From the NCBI RefSeq assembly GCF_003010965.1, contig NZ_PGGM01000002.1, forward strand, positions 620,001 through 684,000: a stretch of 64,000 nucleotides of DNA, in the 5' to 3' direction. A program made the position numbers and the translations under genes. Below are positions 35,589 to 44,612 of this stretch, in pieces (position 1 is the stretch's first letter; each line of letters starts with the position of its first letter). The notes beneath the pieces are model-generated. The model had not been told where the DNA came from, did no database searches, and saw nothing but the letters and a program-made list of their open reading frames with translations. The stretch is from Phyllobacterium sophorae. Its GTDB lineage: Bacteria; Pseudomonadota; Alphaproteobacteria; Rhizobiales; Rhizobiaceae.

Positions 35589-35649
35589 GCCCTGCAACTA
35601 CGGAGAAGGCCCTGCAACTACGGAGGGATGTGCCCCGCAACTGCCGGAG
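35589..35649. repeat. 20-bp tandem repeat, two good and one decayed copy
   Basis: GCCCTGCAACTACGGAG occurs at 35589-35605 and 35609-35625 with a 20-bp period. A decayed version (GCCCCGCAACTGCCGGAG) is at 35632-35649. It follows the right arm of the inverted repeat directly. Confidence 0.65.
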
Positions 35650-36110
35650 AGAGGCGCTCGCCGAACAATGCACAATGGGACACAGTTCACCAGGAACGCA
35701 GCGCAATCAAAAATAATCCCGCCAACTTATCCACGTCTTCCAAACCTCGTTTATGCTAACCCGGTCCTTTTCACGGGGAACTGCTTCCGGAGCCGTTCGA
35801 AGCGGGGAAAGGACCGGCGCCTCCGATGGCGGGAAACGGACCCGCTGTCCGGGGACGTTCTGTCCAAGGGTTCCCCTGCCGGTACTAGGACCGGCGCGTG
35901 CTGGACGAGCACTCTAAGGGGCACGTAGGTGACGCATGGACTCAGAGAATGAGGGCGTGGCGGGGGGAGAAACGTGACGGCCTTTTCGACGTTCTTGATC
36001 ACTTTCTCGATTCGAACTTGCCGAAGTCCGGCTTTTGACAGACAACGTTGACGTAAAGGTAATGCGAATCTGCTCGTGTTGTCAGGCAATTGGAATTGGG
36101 AGGTTTCCAT

Positions 36111-37760
36111 ATGGCATATGATGCGGACGCCATCGTCATCGGCGCCGGGCTGGCGGGGCTGGTAGCGGCGACGGAGCTGGCCGATGCCGGAAAACGGGTG
36201 ATCATCCTCGATCAGGAACCTGAGCAGACCCTTGGCGGACAGGCGTGGCGATCCTTTGGCGGCTTGTTCTTTGTCGATTCTCCCGAGCAGCGGCGCTTGC
36301 GCATCAGGGATTCGCGCGCGCTTGCCCTGCAGGACTGGATGGGCTCTGCAGCTTTCGACCGGGACGAAGATCACTGGCCGCGCCGGTGGGCAGAGGCCTA
36401 TATCGATTTTGCCGCCGGCGAAAAGCGGTCCTGGCTGCATGCGCAGGGCATGCGCTGGTTTCCCGTTGTGGGATGGGCCGAACGTGGCGGATCGCTGGCC
36501 ACAGGGCATGGCAATTCCGTGCCGCGCTTTCACATCACCTGGGGAACGGGAACCGGCGTGGTCGAGCCATTCATTCGCCGTGCCCGCGAGGCCGAACAAA
36601 ACGGGCGCATTTCCTTCCGCTTCCGGCACCGGGTGACAGCGCTCGTCACCAACGCGGGATCGGTTGATGGAGTCGAGGGTGAAATCCTTGTGCCAAGTGA
36701 TGTCAAACGCAGCGAACCAAGCTCACGCATCGTCGCTGGTTCTTTCCGCTTGAGGGCACAGGCCATCATTGTCTCGAGCGGCGGCATTGGCGGCAATCAT
36801 CATCTGGTGCGCAGGAACTGGCCAAGGCGGCTGGGCACGCCGAAACATTTGATCAGCGGTGTTCCGGATCATGTCGACGGGCTGATGCTCGGCATCGCGG
36901 AGCGGGCGGGCGCCCATCTGATCAATGGCGACCGCATGTGGCACTATGTCGAAGGTGTACACAATTGGGATCCGATCTGGACGAAACACGCGATCCGCAT
37001 CCTGCCCGGGCCGTCCTCGCTCTGGTTCGACGCCGACGGAAATCGCTTGCCGGCGCCATGCATGCCCGGTTTCGATACGCTGTCGACGCTCGATTACATC
37101 ATGAAGTCCGGTTACGATTATTCCTGGTTCGTGCTGAACCAGACGATCGTCAAAAAGGAATTCACGCTTTCCGGGTCGGAACAGAATCCCGATTTTACCA
37201 GCAAAAGCTGGCGGCAGGTGGCGAAACGCGCCCTGGGCGGCGTGCCCGCGCCGGTCCAGGCTTTCCTCGACAATGGCGAGGATTTCATCGTCGAGAAAGA
37301 GTTGCCGGATCTTGTGTGGCGCATGAATGCGCTGACCGGGGACAATCTCATTGATGAGCGCCGGCTGAGGGCCCAAATCGAAGCGCGTGATCGCGAAGTC
37401 GATAACCCCTACACCAAAGATGCACAGATCACGGCGATCCGCGGCGCCCGCAATTATATCGGCGACAGGCTGGTGCGCGTGGTTCCGCCGCACAAGATCC
37501 TTGATCCGAAGCACGGGCCCCTAATTGCAGTTCGGCTCAACATTCTGACGCGCAAATCGCTCGGCGGTATCGAAACAGACCTCAGCGCACGGGCGTTGAA
37601 GGCGGATGGTGAGCCGCTGGCGGGTGTCTATGCGGCAGGCGAGGCGGCCGGGTTTGGCGGCGGCGGCATGCACGGCTATAATTCGCTGGAAGGCACGTTC
37701 CTTGGCGGCTGCATCTTTTCAGGCCGGATAGCGGGCAGGGCGGCGGCGAAGTCCGTGTAG
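36111..37760 (+). CDS. FAD-binding dehydrogenase (succinate dehydrogenase/fumarate reductase flavoprotein-like, KstD-like)
   Basis: A 549-residue flavoprotein. The dinucleotide-binding motif GAGLAGLVAATELADAGKR begins at about residue 10. The C-terminal FAD motif AAGEAAGFGGGGMHGYNSLE and SLEGTFLGGCIFSGRIAG are characteristic of the family annotated as FAD-binding dehydrogenase, related to 3-ketosteroid dehydrogenase and flavocytochrome c. The substrate cannot be named. The start at 36111 is fixed by GGGAGG about 6 bases upstream; a longer frame from 36090 adds only seven residues. It appears monocistronic. Confidence 0.88.
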   Translation: MAYDADAIVIGAGLAGLVAATELADAGKRVIILDQEPEQTLGGQAWRSFGGLFFVDSPEQRRLRIRDSRALALQDWMGSAAFDRDEDHWPRRWAEAYIDFAAGEKRSWLHAQGMRWFPVVGWAERGGSLATGHGNSVPRFHITWGTGTGVVEPFIRRAREAEQNGRISFRFRHRVTALVTNAGSVDGVEGEILVPSDVKRSEPSSRIVAGSFRLRAQAIIVSSGGIGGNHHLVRRNWPRRLGTPKHLISGVPDHVDGLMLGIAERAGAHLINGDRMWHYVEGVHNWDPIWTKHAIRILPGPSSLWFDADGNRLPAPCMPGFDTLSTLDYIMKSGYDYSWFVLNQTIVKKEFTLSGSEQNPDFTSKSWRQVAKRALGGVPAPVQAFLDNGEDFIVEKELPDLVWRMNALTGDNLIDERRLRAQIEARDREVDNPYTKDAQITAIRGARNYIGDRLVRVVPPHKILDPKHGPLIAVRLNILTRKSLGGIETDLSARALKADGEPLAGVYAAGEAAGFGGGGMHGYNSLEGTFLGGCIFSGRIAGRAAAKSV

Positions 37761-37862
37761 GTTCCAGGCAGGTTTGATCAGGCAGACAGGCGCATTGATC
37801 GAATGACGTTCGACAACACCTGGCTTACGGGCGATCAACAGGTATTGTTCCAGATAGATGCG

Positions 37863-38456
37863 TCATGAACGCTGGCCACGGATAATCATGTCGAACTGCA
37901 CAACGTTCGAATAGATCGGCGTGCCGACATCCATGCCATAGCGTGAACGCATGACCTTGCCCTGAACATGAAAAGTGATCGAGTTCTTTCCATGGTCGGA
38001 CAGATTGGCTTGAAAACTCGCCGGGCTGCTCTTGCCGCGTGCCGTCAGGATACCTGCCACTTCGGCTGTATCGGGGCTAGTCTGGGTGATCTGCGTGGAC
38101 TTGAATGTGATCGTCGGAAAATTGGCGCTATCAAAAACCGCGTCGGACCGCAGGAAACTCTCGACACGGGCCTGTCCGGTGGAGACACTTTCCGGATAGA
38201 GCGTGAAGTTGATGGTTGACCGGCTAATATCCGAATTGTTGAGGGAGAACACGCCCGAGAATTTCTTGAAATTCCCGTTAATGCCGCCACCGCCGACCTG
38301 TGTCACGGTGAACGCGACGCGAGACGATGGCTGGATATTGTAGCGCCCTGCAACTTCGGACAGGGTGTCAGCTTGGGCACCCACCGGGGAAGCGGCAAGG
38401 AGCGCTGCAATACCTGCCCGGAGAACAGTCGAGAACAAACCGCTCGTGGTGCTCAT
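37863..38456 (-). CDS. YceI-family periplasmic protein
   Basis: A 197-residue lipocalin-like protein that binds polyprenyl-type lipids. The signal peptide (about 1-27, ending SPVGAQA) precedes the YceI domain with YNIQPSSRVAFTVTQVGGGGINGNFKKFSGVF and FPTITFKSTQI. The MSTTSG start overlaps the stop of the cytochrome b561 gene by ATGA, so translation is coupled. The frame is open well upstream, inside the cytochrome gene, and is a shadow there. YceI with a cytochrome b561 is a recurrent pair, thought to concern isoprenoid quinones (inference). Confidence 0.92.
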   Translation of the reverse strand: MSTTSGLFSTVLRAGIAALLAASPVGAQADTLSEVAGRYNIQPSSRVAFTVTQVGGGGINGNFKKFSGVFSLNNSDISRSTINFTLYPESVSTGQARVESFLRSDAVFDSANFPTITFKSTQITQTSPDTAEVAGILTARGKSSPASFQANLSDHGKNSITFHVQGKVMRSRYGMDVGTPIYSNVVQFDMIIRGQRS

Positions 38457-39052
38457 GATGATTTTCCTGTCAGTTTGATTGCCTGGTGCCGTCTTTTGGC
38501 TGCATTCGGTCTCAGCATGCGTATCAGGACTGTATCTCGCTTCCAGAAATGGTGGTGCAGGGCGGCAAGGATATGCGCCACCGCGATGACGGCGGATAGG
38601 TAGGCAAGCCAGGCGTGGCTGGCCGACCAGAAAGCTTCGGCGCTGTCCGATATTGCGATTGGCAGCTGCGGGATCACCACCAGATTGAACATGAATGTCG
38701 GTATCTGCAGCGGCGAGCTCGATGCCACAGCCCATCCGGTCAGAGGCACAATGAACAGACTGGCATAGAGGGCAATGTGGGCCCCATGTGCCGCTACTCG
38801 TTCCATTTGGCCCATTGATGCAAGATCACGCGGTCGAGCATTCGCGGCTTTCCAGAGAAGGCGGAAGGCAGAGAGGCCAAGAACGAGGAAACCGAAGGAT
38901 TTGTGCCACTGGTAGAGGCTAAACTGGAGGGTGAAATCGCTCACCCTGACCATCAGGTAGCCAAGCGCGATCTGGCCAAGGAAAATGAAGCCGATAATCC
39001 AGTGAAACAGGATCGACACTAAACCAAACGAATCCTTGGTGTTTCGCAGCAT
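38453..39052 (-). CDS. Cytochrome b561 family protein
   Basis: A 199-residue inner-membrane dihaem cytochrome b of the CybB type. Four hydrophobic helices are visible (about 9-31, 45-63, 86-108, 145-165). Haem-ligand histidines are in LFHWIIGF, YQWHKSFGF and later SHAWLAY and VAHILAALHHHFWKRD. It probably moves electrons from quinol to periplasmic acceptors or superoxide. The downstream YceI gene overlaps its stop, consistent with a two-gene operon. Confidence 0.9.
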   Translation of the reverse strand: MLRNTKDSFGLVSILFHWIIGFIFLGQIALGYLMVRVSDFTLQFSLYQWHKSFGFLVLGLSAFRLLWKAANARPRDLASMGQMERVAAHGAHIALYASLFIVPLTGWAVASSSPLQIPTFMFNLVVIPQLPIAISDSAEAFWSASHAWLAYLSAVIAVAHILAALHHHFWKRDTVLIRMLRPNAAKRRHQAIKLTGKSS

Positions 39053-39147
39053 TTGTGCACTCCATCGCGCAGATCGACCTCATGAGATAGGGCCTGCCAT
39101 GTGGTGAACACCGCTGGTTCGAATAATATTCGAACGTCGTTTTTTCT

Positions 39148-40014
39148 TTATTGTTTGGCTTTGGAGCTCAGGTAACGCTGCGCTGCATAAAGGGAGATTG
39201 CGGCCGCATTCGACACATTGAGCGATTTGATGGCACCGGGCATGTCGAGCCGCGCGAGGTGGCTTACGGTTTCTCGTGTTTTTTGCCGCAGCCCCTTGCC
39301 CTCGGCGCCGAGCACAAGCGCGATGCGGCCCGCCGCCATCGTGTGCTCCAGTTCGAGCGGGCCTTCCGAATCAAGGCCGATTGTCGTGAACCCGAGTTCG
39401 TGCAGTTCGCCGATCGCATCGGCAAGATTGCGTACTTCAATATGGGAAATGAGTTCCAGGGCGCCGGAAGCGGCCTTCGCGAGAACGCCGGTTTCCTGCG
39501 GGCTGTGCCGTGCCGTGGTGATGATGGCACCTGCACCAAAGGCAACCGCGGACCGCATGATCGCGCCGACATTGTGCGGATCAGTGACCTGATCGAGAAT
39601 CAGCAGCAGCGAACTATCCTGCAGTGCCTTGAGCGACTGAGCCTTCAGCGGCTTGGCCTCAATCATCACACCCTGATGCACGGCCTCTGAACCGGTTTCG
39701 CGGTCGATGGCGCGCGGGTCGACAATTTCGACGTCGAAGGGCAGGGCATCCGAATCGGTAATCTCAAGCCGGTCGAGTGCGTTCTTAGTCACCAGCATCC
39801 GCTTGATCTGGCGCGCGGGATTGTCCAGCGCAGCGCGTACGGTGTGCAGACCATAGAGCCGCACGAGGCCCTCTGGCGCTTGTGTGCCCTCGACAGCCGG
39901 GCGTGACGCGCGCTGAGCCTGCGGCGGCCCGCCTGCCTTTTGGTCGCGGAATTGGCGGCGCAGAGTCGCATAATGTGAATCTTTGGGGGTACGGGAAGGT
40001 TTTTGATCGGTCAT
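39148..40014 (-). CDS. rlmB: TrmH-family rRNA 2'-O-methyltransferase, RlmB-like
   Basis: SPOUT-class methyltransferase expected to modify the ribose of 23S rRNA G2251 (E. coli numbering). The 288 residues include a disordered basic N-terminus (about 1-45), a substrate-binding domain (GLVRLYGLHTVRAALDNPAR), and the knotted SPOUT domain. The three family motifs are NVGAIMRSAVAFGAGAII, LVLGAEGKGLR and SLNVSNAAAISLY. Assignment to RlmB rather than another TrmH relative is from overall similarity. It is upstream of, and opposite to, the tRNA-Tyr/tRNA-Gly/tuf1 unit. Confidence 0.88.
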   Translation of the reverse strand: MTDQKPSRTPKDSHYATLRRQFRDQKAGGPPQAQRASRPAVEGTQAPEGLVRLYGLHTVRAALDNPARQIKRMLVTKNALDRLEITDSDALPFDVEIVDPRAIDRETGSEAVHQGVMIEAKPLKAQSLKALQDSSLLLILDQVTDPHNVGAIMRSAVAFGAGAIITTARHSPQETGVLAKAASGALELISHIEVRNLADAIGELHELGFTTIGLDSEGPLELEHTMAAGRIALVLGAEGKGLRQKTRETVSHLARLDMPGAIKSLNVSNAAAISLYAAQRYLSSKAKQ

Positions 40015-40144
40015 GGCGCGACATATACTCTTTTGACCCGCTATGCGATACAGACATATCGCGAAAATTGAAGCCGCAGGCGGCTCTACCGTGAATATTT
40101 CTTTAGCCTATTTCCACAAGCCATTCATTTTCTGAAGTGAAGTG

Positions 40145-40173
40145 TTGACACCACGTGGGCTAGTCGGCATAAG
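40145..40173 (+). promoter_or_regulatory. Candidate sigma-70 promoter of the tRNA-Tyr/tRNA-Gly unit
   Basis: TTGACA (40145-40150), a 17-base spacer, then CATAAG (40168-40173). The -35 is a perfect consensus match. Transcription would start near 40180, about 80 bases before tRNA-Tyr. Confidence 0.6.
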
Positions 40174-40257
40174 GCCCTCCGCAAGCAGCAGCCGGGAAAT
40201 GAAGTCCGGTAAGCTGTGTGCAGAGTGCCAGATGGCGCGGTTCTATCGGCAGTGACC

Positions 40258-40342
40258 GGAGGAGTGCCCGAGTGGTTAAAGGGGACGGACTGTAAATCCG
40301 TTAGCTTGGCTTACGTTGGTTCGAATCCAACCTCCTCCACCA
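40258..40342 (+). tRNA. tRNA-Tyr (anticodon GTA)
   Basis: Class II tRNA of 85 bases with a long variable arm. The acceptor GGAGGAG pairs with CTCCTCC, the anticodon GTA is at 40292-40294 in loop CTGTAAA, the T arm has GGTTCGAATCC, and CCA is encoded. It is followed after 34 bp by tRNA-Gly. Confidence 0.97.
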
Positions 40343-40376
40343 CTGCCGGAACCGAACGCCTGGCGCACCAAGATGT

Positions 40377-40450
40377 GCGGGTATAGCTCAGTGGTAGAGC
40401 AGCAGCCTTCCAAGCTGAATATGCGGGTTCGATTCCCGCTACCCGCTCCA
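40377..40450 (+). tRNA. tRNA-Gly (anticodon TCC)
   Basis: Acceptor GCGGGTA pairs with TACCCGC. The anticodon TCC is at 40409-40411, the T arm is GCGGGTTCGATTCCCGC, and CCA is encoded. It is placed between tRNA-Tyr and tuf1, as in many bacteria. Confidence 0.97.
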
Positions 40451-40455
40451 GTTTC

Positions 40456-40507
40456 AAGAGCACCGCATACACGCGAGCGAGCGCGTATAGGTGCTCTTCG
40501 ATTTTTG
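40456..40507 (+). terminator. Terminator after the tRNA-Tyr/tRNA-Gly pair
   Basis: Arms AAGAGCACC (40456-40464) and GGTGCTCTT (40490-40498) pair perfectly and the interior can fold further. TTTTT follows at 40502-40506. It would end or attenuate tRNA transcription before tuf1. Confidence 0.65.
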
Positions 40508-40689
40508 TCTTGAGCATTGTACATTCGCTCATGTGTTTCCATATGAACGAGCAAGCTCAGGCAATTCAAACCCGGTCGATTTTTTTCGATTGAGCGGGTG
40601 ACTGTGCTGACGGACGGCTCGCTGTCTCGTCTGAGCGACAAACATGGTACCGGCGCAAGACCGGTTATGATGACGAGAGAACGACAGCT

Positions 40690-41865
40690 ATGGCTAAGAG
40701 CAAGTTTGAACGTAACAAGCCGCACGTCAACATTGGCACGATTGGTCACGTTGACCATGGCAAGACGTCGTTGACGGCAGCGATTACGAAGTATTTCGGA
40801 GAGTACAAGGCGTACGATCAGATCGACGCAGCGCCGGAAGAGAAGGCGCGCGGGATCACGATCTCGACGGCACACGTCGAGTATGAGACGCCGGCGCGTC
40901 ACTATGCGCACGTCGATTGCCCGGGCCACGCCGACTATGTGAAGAACATGATCACGGGTGCGGCGCAGATGGACGGTGCGATCCTGGTTGTCTCGGCTGC
41001 CGACGGCCCGATGCCGCAGACGCGCGAGCACATCCTGCTTGCCCGTCAGGTTGGCGTTCCGGCGATCGTTGTGTTCCTGAACAAGGTTGACCAGGTTGAC
41101 GATGCCGAGCTTCTGGAGCTGGTTGAACTGGAAGTGCGCGAGCTTTTGTCGAAGTACGACTTCCCGGGCGACGACATTCCGATCGTCAAGGGTTCGGCTT
41201 TGGCTGCGCTTGAAGACTCCAACAAGGAAATCGGCGAAGACGCGGTGCGTGCGCTGATGGCGGAAGTCGACAAGTACATCCCGACGCCGGAACGTCCGGT
41301 CGACCTGCCGTTCCTGATGCCGATCGAAGACGTTTTCTCGATTTCGGGCCGTGGTACGGTTGTGACGGGCCGCGTTGAACGCGGGATCGTCAAGGTTGGT
41401 GAAGAAGTCGAGATCATCGGCATCAAGCCGACGACGAAGACGACGGTGACCGGCGTTGAAATGTTCCGCAAGCTGCTCGATCAGGGCCAGGCAGGCGACA
41501 ACATCGGTGCGCTGATCCGCGGCGTTGGCCGTGAAGACGTGGAGCGCGGCCAGATCCTTGCCAAGCCGGGTTCGGTCAAGCCGCACACGAAGTTCAAGGC
41601 AGAAGCCTATATCCTGACGAAGGACGAAGGTGGCCGTCATACGCCATTCTTCTCCAACTACCGTCCGCAGTTCTACTTCCGCACGACCGACGTGACGGGT
41701 GTTGTGACGCTGCCGGAAGGCACGGAAATGGTCATGCCCGGCGACAACATCGCAGTCGATGTGACGCTGATCGTGCCGATCGCGATGGAAGAGAAGCTGC
41801 GCTTCGCTATCCGTGAAGGTGGCCGCACCGTCGGTGCAGGGATTGTTTCTTCGATTATCGAATAA
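40690..41865 (+). CDS. tuf: Elongation factor Tu, first copy
   Basis: GTPase that delivers aminoacyl-tRNA to the ribosome. The 391 residues carry GHVDHGKTS (P-loop), [16 protein letters not shown] and the C-terminal beta-barrel domains. The protein is identical to the second copy at 58763-59938, and the DNA is identical over the first 1151 bp (to 41840). The last eight codons are synonymous but different at most third positions. A second tail sequence lies downstream (see the remnant). The gene is alone between tRNA-Gly and tRNA-Trp rather than in the str operon. Concerted evolution by gene conversion explains the identity (established for tuf pairs). Confidence 0.98.
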   Translation: MAKSKFERNKPHVNIGTIGHVDHGKTSLTAAITKYFGEYKAYDQIDAAPEEKARGITISTAHVEYETPARHYAHVDCPGHADYVKNMITGAAQMDGAILVVSAADGPMPQTREHILLARQVGVPAIVVFLNKVDQVDDAELLELVELEVRELLSKYDFPGDDIPIVKGSALAALEDSNKEIGEDAVRALMAEVDKYIPTPERPVDLPFLMPIEDVFSISGRGTVVTGRVERGIVKVGEEVEIIGIKPTTKTTVTGVEMFRKLLDQGQAGDNIGALIRGVGREDVERGQILAKPGSVKPHTKFKAEAYILTKDEGGRHTPFFSNYRPQFYFRTTDVTGVVTLPEGTEMVMPGDNIAVDVTLIVPIAMEEKLRFAIREGGRTVGAGIVSSIIE

Positions 41866-41926
41866 TCGAAGAACAAATCCCGGTTGCTACCAACCGGAAC
41901 CGAAGATTGCGAGGCGAAAGCTCGCA
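41847..41926 (+). repeat. Three consecutive hairpins at and after the tuf1 stop
   Basis: 41847-41873 is a perfect 12-bp stem with a 3-base loop that includes the stop codon. 41880-41897 is a 7-bp stem (CCGGTTG/CAACCGG). 41908-41926 is a 6-bp stem (TGCGAG/CTCGCA). They fill almost the whole 89 bp between the two copies of GGTGCAGG. Confidence 0.75.
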
Positions 41927-41929
41927 GCT

Positions 41930-41965
41930 GGTGCAGGCATCGTATCGTCGATCATTGAATAAATT
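41930..41965 (+). pseudogene. Remnant of a second tuf 3' end
   Basis: 36 bases identical to the last codons, stop and first downstream bases of tuf2 (59906-59941), lying 97 bp downstream of the matching position in tuf1 and out of frame with it. It encodes the same GIVSSIIE tail plus stop. It shows that tuf1 once ended here or received this end by recombination. Confidence 0.85.
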
Positions 41966-41988
41966 CGTCGAAAGACGGAACAATAGAA

Positions 41989-42016
41989 GGCGGTCCATCG
42001 GGCCGCCTTTATTATT
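41989..42016 (+). terminator. Intrinsic terminator of tuf1
   Basis: An 8-bp GC-rich stem, 41989-41996 with 42000-42007 (one G-U pair), 3-base loop, then TTTATTATT. It lies after the tuf tail remnant, so it was probably the original terminator of the gene. Confidence 0.85.
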
Positions 42017-42268
42017 AATGCCGAACGACCGTCGCGCTTCGGAGCGCAGTGTCCCGATTCGGCAAGCAAAATCTCATGCAGCCTTGAAAGCGTCTCGGCA
42101 GCATAACTATATGGTTTATGCGGTTCGCGAGATGCCAAGCCAGCGGTTCGCCCGAGCTGCAATGCCCAGGATTGTCGAACTCACGCATGAATTTTGCTCG
42201 AAGGTGCAAGAAGTCGTATGATGGGCCTTGAAAAGGCAGCGGCTTTGTGGAATGTACGCCCCGGACGT

Positions 42269-42344
<76 letters not shown>

Positions 42345-42571
42345 ACGCATAGTCTGCCGGTACACGATTGGATGGTGCACTGACAGATGTTTGGAAAGAA
42401 ACGAATCCGGGGGCCTTGTGTTTTTCCGGAATCGGTTCTATGTAACATTAACAGACACGCGGTGCGTGGAGCTGAACAGTCAGCTTTACGGGCCGCAATG
42501 GTGTGGACAGATGGTGTTGCATTGATTGCAGCGCAGCATGTTTACAGCAACATGACACGCACGAGCGGTAA

Positions 42572-42772
42572 ATGGCATCCAAAACGAATCCAATAACTTT
42601 TTTTCAGCAAGTGCGCGCTGAAACCGCAAAGGTCACATGGCCTTCGCGTCGCGAAACGCTCATTTCCACCGCGATGGTGATGGTAATGGCGTTTTTTGCT
42701 GCGATCTTTTTCTTCGCAGCTGATCAGTTGATGGCGTACGGGATCGATCTCGTTCTCGGTCTTGGTCGTTAA
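42572..42772 (+). CDS. secE: Preprotein translocase subunit SecE
   Basis: Essential small subunit of the SecYEG channel, clamping SecY in the inner membrane. The 66-residue single-span form is standard for alphaproteobacteria: the amphipathic helix NPITFFQQVRAETAKVTWPSR carries the KVTWPS signature, followed by one membrane helix (about 33-57). It stands between tRNA-Trp and nusG. The ORF begins with ATG at 42572 near GAGCGG, a modest ribosome-binding site. Confidence 0.96.
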   Translation: MASKTNPITFFQQVRAETAKVTWPSRRETLISTAMVMVMAFFAAIFFFAADQLMAYGIDLVLGLGR

Positions 42773-42809
42773 CGCAGGCTGACAAGAAAATCGGGATTGG
42801 GAATCAATA

Positions 42810-43340
42810 ATGACCGCGCGCTGGTATATCGTTCACGCCTATTCGAATTTTGAAAAGAAGGTCGCAGAGTCGATCGAAGAAAAGGCAAGGCAGAAGGGTC
42901 TGTCTCACCTTTTCGAGAAGATTCTCGTGCCGACCGAAAAAGTCGTCGAAGTGCGCCGTGGCCGTAAGGTTGATGCGGAGCGCAAGTTCTTCCCGGGTTA
43001 TGTTCTGGTTCGTGCTGATCTGACCGACGATGCCTATCACCTGATCAAGAACACGCCGAAGGTTACGGGCTTTCTCGGTTCGGACAACAAGCCAATCGCG
43101 ATTTCCGATAAGGAAGCCGAGCGTATCCTGACCCAGGTCCAGGAGGGTGTCGAGCGTCCAAAGGCTTCGATCTCATTCGAGATCGGCGAAAGTGTTCGCG
43201 TTGCCGATGGTCCGTTCGCTTCGTTCAATGGCACTGTTCAAGAAGTCGACGAAGAGCGTTCGCGTCTCAAGGTGGAAGTTTCGATTTTCGGCCGCGCCAC
43301 GCCGGTCGATCTGGAATTTGGTCAGGTCGAAAAGGTCTGA
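42810..43340 (+). CDS. nusG: Transcription termination/antitermination protein NusG
   Basis: Binds RNA polymerase and couples it to Rho or the ribosome through S10. The 176 residues contain the NGN domain ([23 protein letters not shown]..., [12 protein letters not shown]) and a C-terminal KOW domain beginning [21 protein letters not shown]. Length is normal. It follows secE by 37 bp; the next gene, rplK, is 140 bp away, where a new promoter may lie. Confidence 0.97.
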   Translation: MTARWYIVHAYSNFEKKVAESIEEKARQKGLSHLFEKILVPTEKVVEVRRGRKVDAERKFFPGYVLVRADLTDDAYHLIKNTPKVTGFLGSDNKPIAISDKEAERILTQVQEGVERPKASISFEIGESVRVADGPFASFNGTVQEVDEERSRLKVEVSIFGRATPVDLEFGQVEKV

Positions 43341-43480
43341 CTATTTGGCGGCTCTTTGAGCTGCCCGCCACGTCAGTGGCGATCATGGTGGGAGGTGAAG
43401 CGGCCTTTAGCCGGGCCATCAAGCCGCACCACCAAACTGCAACCGCTGGTTTTCCGGCATAATGTAAAGGCAGAGAAGTT

Positions 43481-43909
43481 ATGGCTAAGAAAGTAGCAGG
43501 CCAGCTCAAGCTGCAGGTTTCGGCAGGATCGGCAACGCCGTCCCCGCCGATCGGACCGGCACTTGGTCAGCGCGGCATCAACATCATGGAATTCTGCAAG
43601 GCCTTCAACGCGGCTACGCAGGAGCTGGAAAAGGGTTCGCCCATTCCGGTCGTGATTACGTATTATCAGGACAAGTCCTTCACGTTTGCGATGAAGACGC
43701 CGCCGGTGTCTTACTTCCTCAAGAAGGCTGCAAACCTGAAGTCCGGCTCGAAAGAGCCAGGCAAGGTTGTTGCCGGCAAGATCTCGCGCGACAAGGTCCG
43801 CGAAATCGCCGAGGCAAAGATGAAAGACCTGAATGCAGCGGACGTTGAAGCCGCCATGCGCATGGTCGAAGGTTCTGCCCGTTCGATGGGCCTGGAAGTG
43901 GTGGGCTGA
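43481..43909 (+). CDS. rplK: 50S ribosomal protein L11
   Basis: Forms the GTPase-associated centre with 23S rRNA and is the sensor region for RelA and thiostrepton. The 142 residues show the N-terminal proline-rich [27 protein letters not shown], a known signature, and the C-terminal rRNA-binding domain ending RSMGLEVVG. It is 4 bp before rplA, so the two are coupled. Confidence 0.98.
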   Translation: MAKKVAGQLKLQVSAGSATPSPPIGPALGQRGINIMEFCKAFNAATQELEKGSPIPVVITYYQDKSFTFAMKTPPVSYFLKKAANLKSGSKEPGKVVAGKISRDKVREIAEAKMKDLNAADVEAAMRMVEGSARSMGLEVVG

Positions 43910-43913
43910 GACG

Positions 43914-44612
43914 ATGGCAAAACTTTCAAAGCGTGTAGCGAAGGTTCGTGAAGGCGTTGATCGCAACAAGCTCTATGATCTGACTTCGGCGATTGCCATG
44001 GTCAAGGAGCGTGCGGTTGCCAAGTTCGACGAGACGATCGAAGTTGCAATGAATCTCGGCGTTGATCCTCGCCATGCGGACCAGATGGTTCGCGGCGTTG
44101 TCAATCTTCCGAATGGTACGGGCCGTACGGTTCGCGTGGCTGTTTTTGCCCGCGGCGAGAAGGCCGAAGAAGCTAAGAAGGCCGGTGCCGATATCGTCGG
44201 TGCAGAGGATCTGTTCGAGATCGTCAATGGCGGTAAGATCGATTTCGATCGCTGCATTGCCACGCCGGACATGATGCCGCTCGTCGGCCGTCTCGGTAAA
44301 GTTCTCGGCCCGCGCGGCATGATGCCAAATCCGAAGGTTGGCACGGTTACGGCTGACGTTGCCGCTGCCGTCAAGGCTTCCAAGGGCGGTGCTGTCGAAT
44401 TCCGCGTTGAGAAGGCCGGTATTGTTCATGCTGGCGTCGGCAAGGCATCCTTCGATGCCAAGGCTCTGGAAGAGAACATCAAGGCATTCGCTGATGCCGT
44501 CACCAAGGCAAAGCCAGCTGGCGCCAAGGGTGAATACGTCAAGCGTGTCGCGATTTCTTCGACGATGGGCGCTGGCGTCAAGATCGATCCATCAACCGTA
44601 CGTCCTGCGTAA
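43914..44612 (+). CDS. rplA: 50S ribosomal protein L1
   Basis: Forms the mobile L1 stalk at the E site and in E. coli represses the L11-L1 mRNA. The 232 residues start [16 protein letters not shown] and include [22 protein letters not shown] and the signature [21 protein letters not shown]-like stretch [20 protein letters not shown]. The frame is open upstream within rplK, but the ATG at 43914 is the family start. Confidence 0.98.
   Translation: MAKLSKRVAKVREGVDRNKLYDLTSAIAMVKERAVAKFDETIEVAMNLGVDPRHADQMVRGVVNLPNGTGRTVRVAVFARGEKAEEAKKAGADIVGAEDLFEIVNGGKIDFDRCIATPDMMPLVGRLGKVLGPRGMMPNPKVGTVTADVAAAVKASKGGAVEFRVEKAGIVHAGVGKASFDAKALEENIKAFADAVTKAKPAGAKGEYVKRVAISSTMGAGVKIDPSTVRPA

Larger units (their letters stand above)
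34984..36110. other. 1.1-kb non-coding stretch with repeats
   Basis: No convincing gene. Frames here are short, proline/arginine-rich and lack ribosome-binding sites; a long minus-strand frame reaching to 36629 is the shadow of the FAD dehydrogenase gene. The stretch holds a long inverted repeat (35377-35584), three direct copies of CTCCGTCATCCTCGG and a tandem 20-bp repeat, listed separately. The dense repeats suggest a site of repeated insertion. Confidence 0.6.

Noticed and set aside
35332-35649. CRISPR-like array
   Set aside because: The repeats are 15 to 20 bp with very short, unequal spacing and no cas genes; they are partial copies of a palindromic repeat.
35751-36629. 292-codon minus-strand frame reaching into the FAD dehydrogenase gene
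   Set aside because: Most of it is antisense to the real gene; the part outside has no signals and a non-protein composition.
40311-40532. Minus-strand frame with GIEPAYSAWKAAALPLSY
   Set aside because: Antisense of tRNA-Gly, not a protein.
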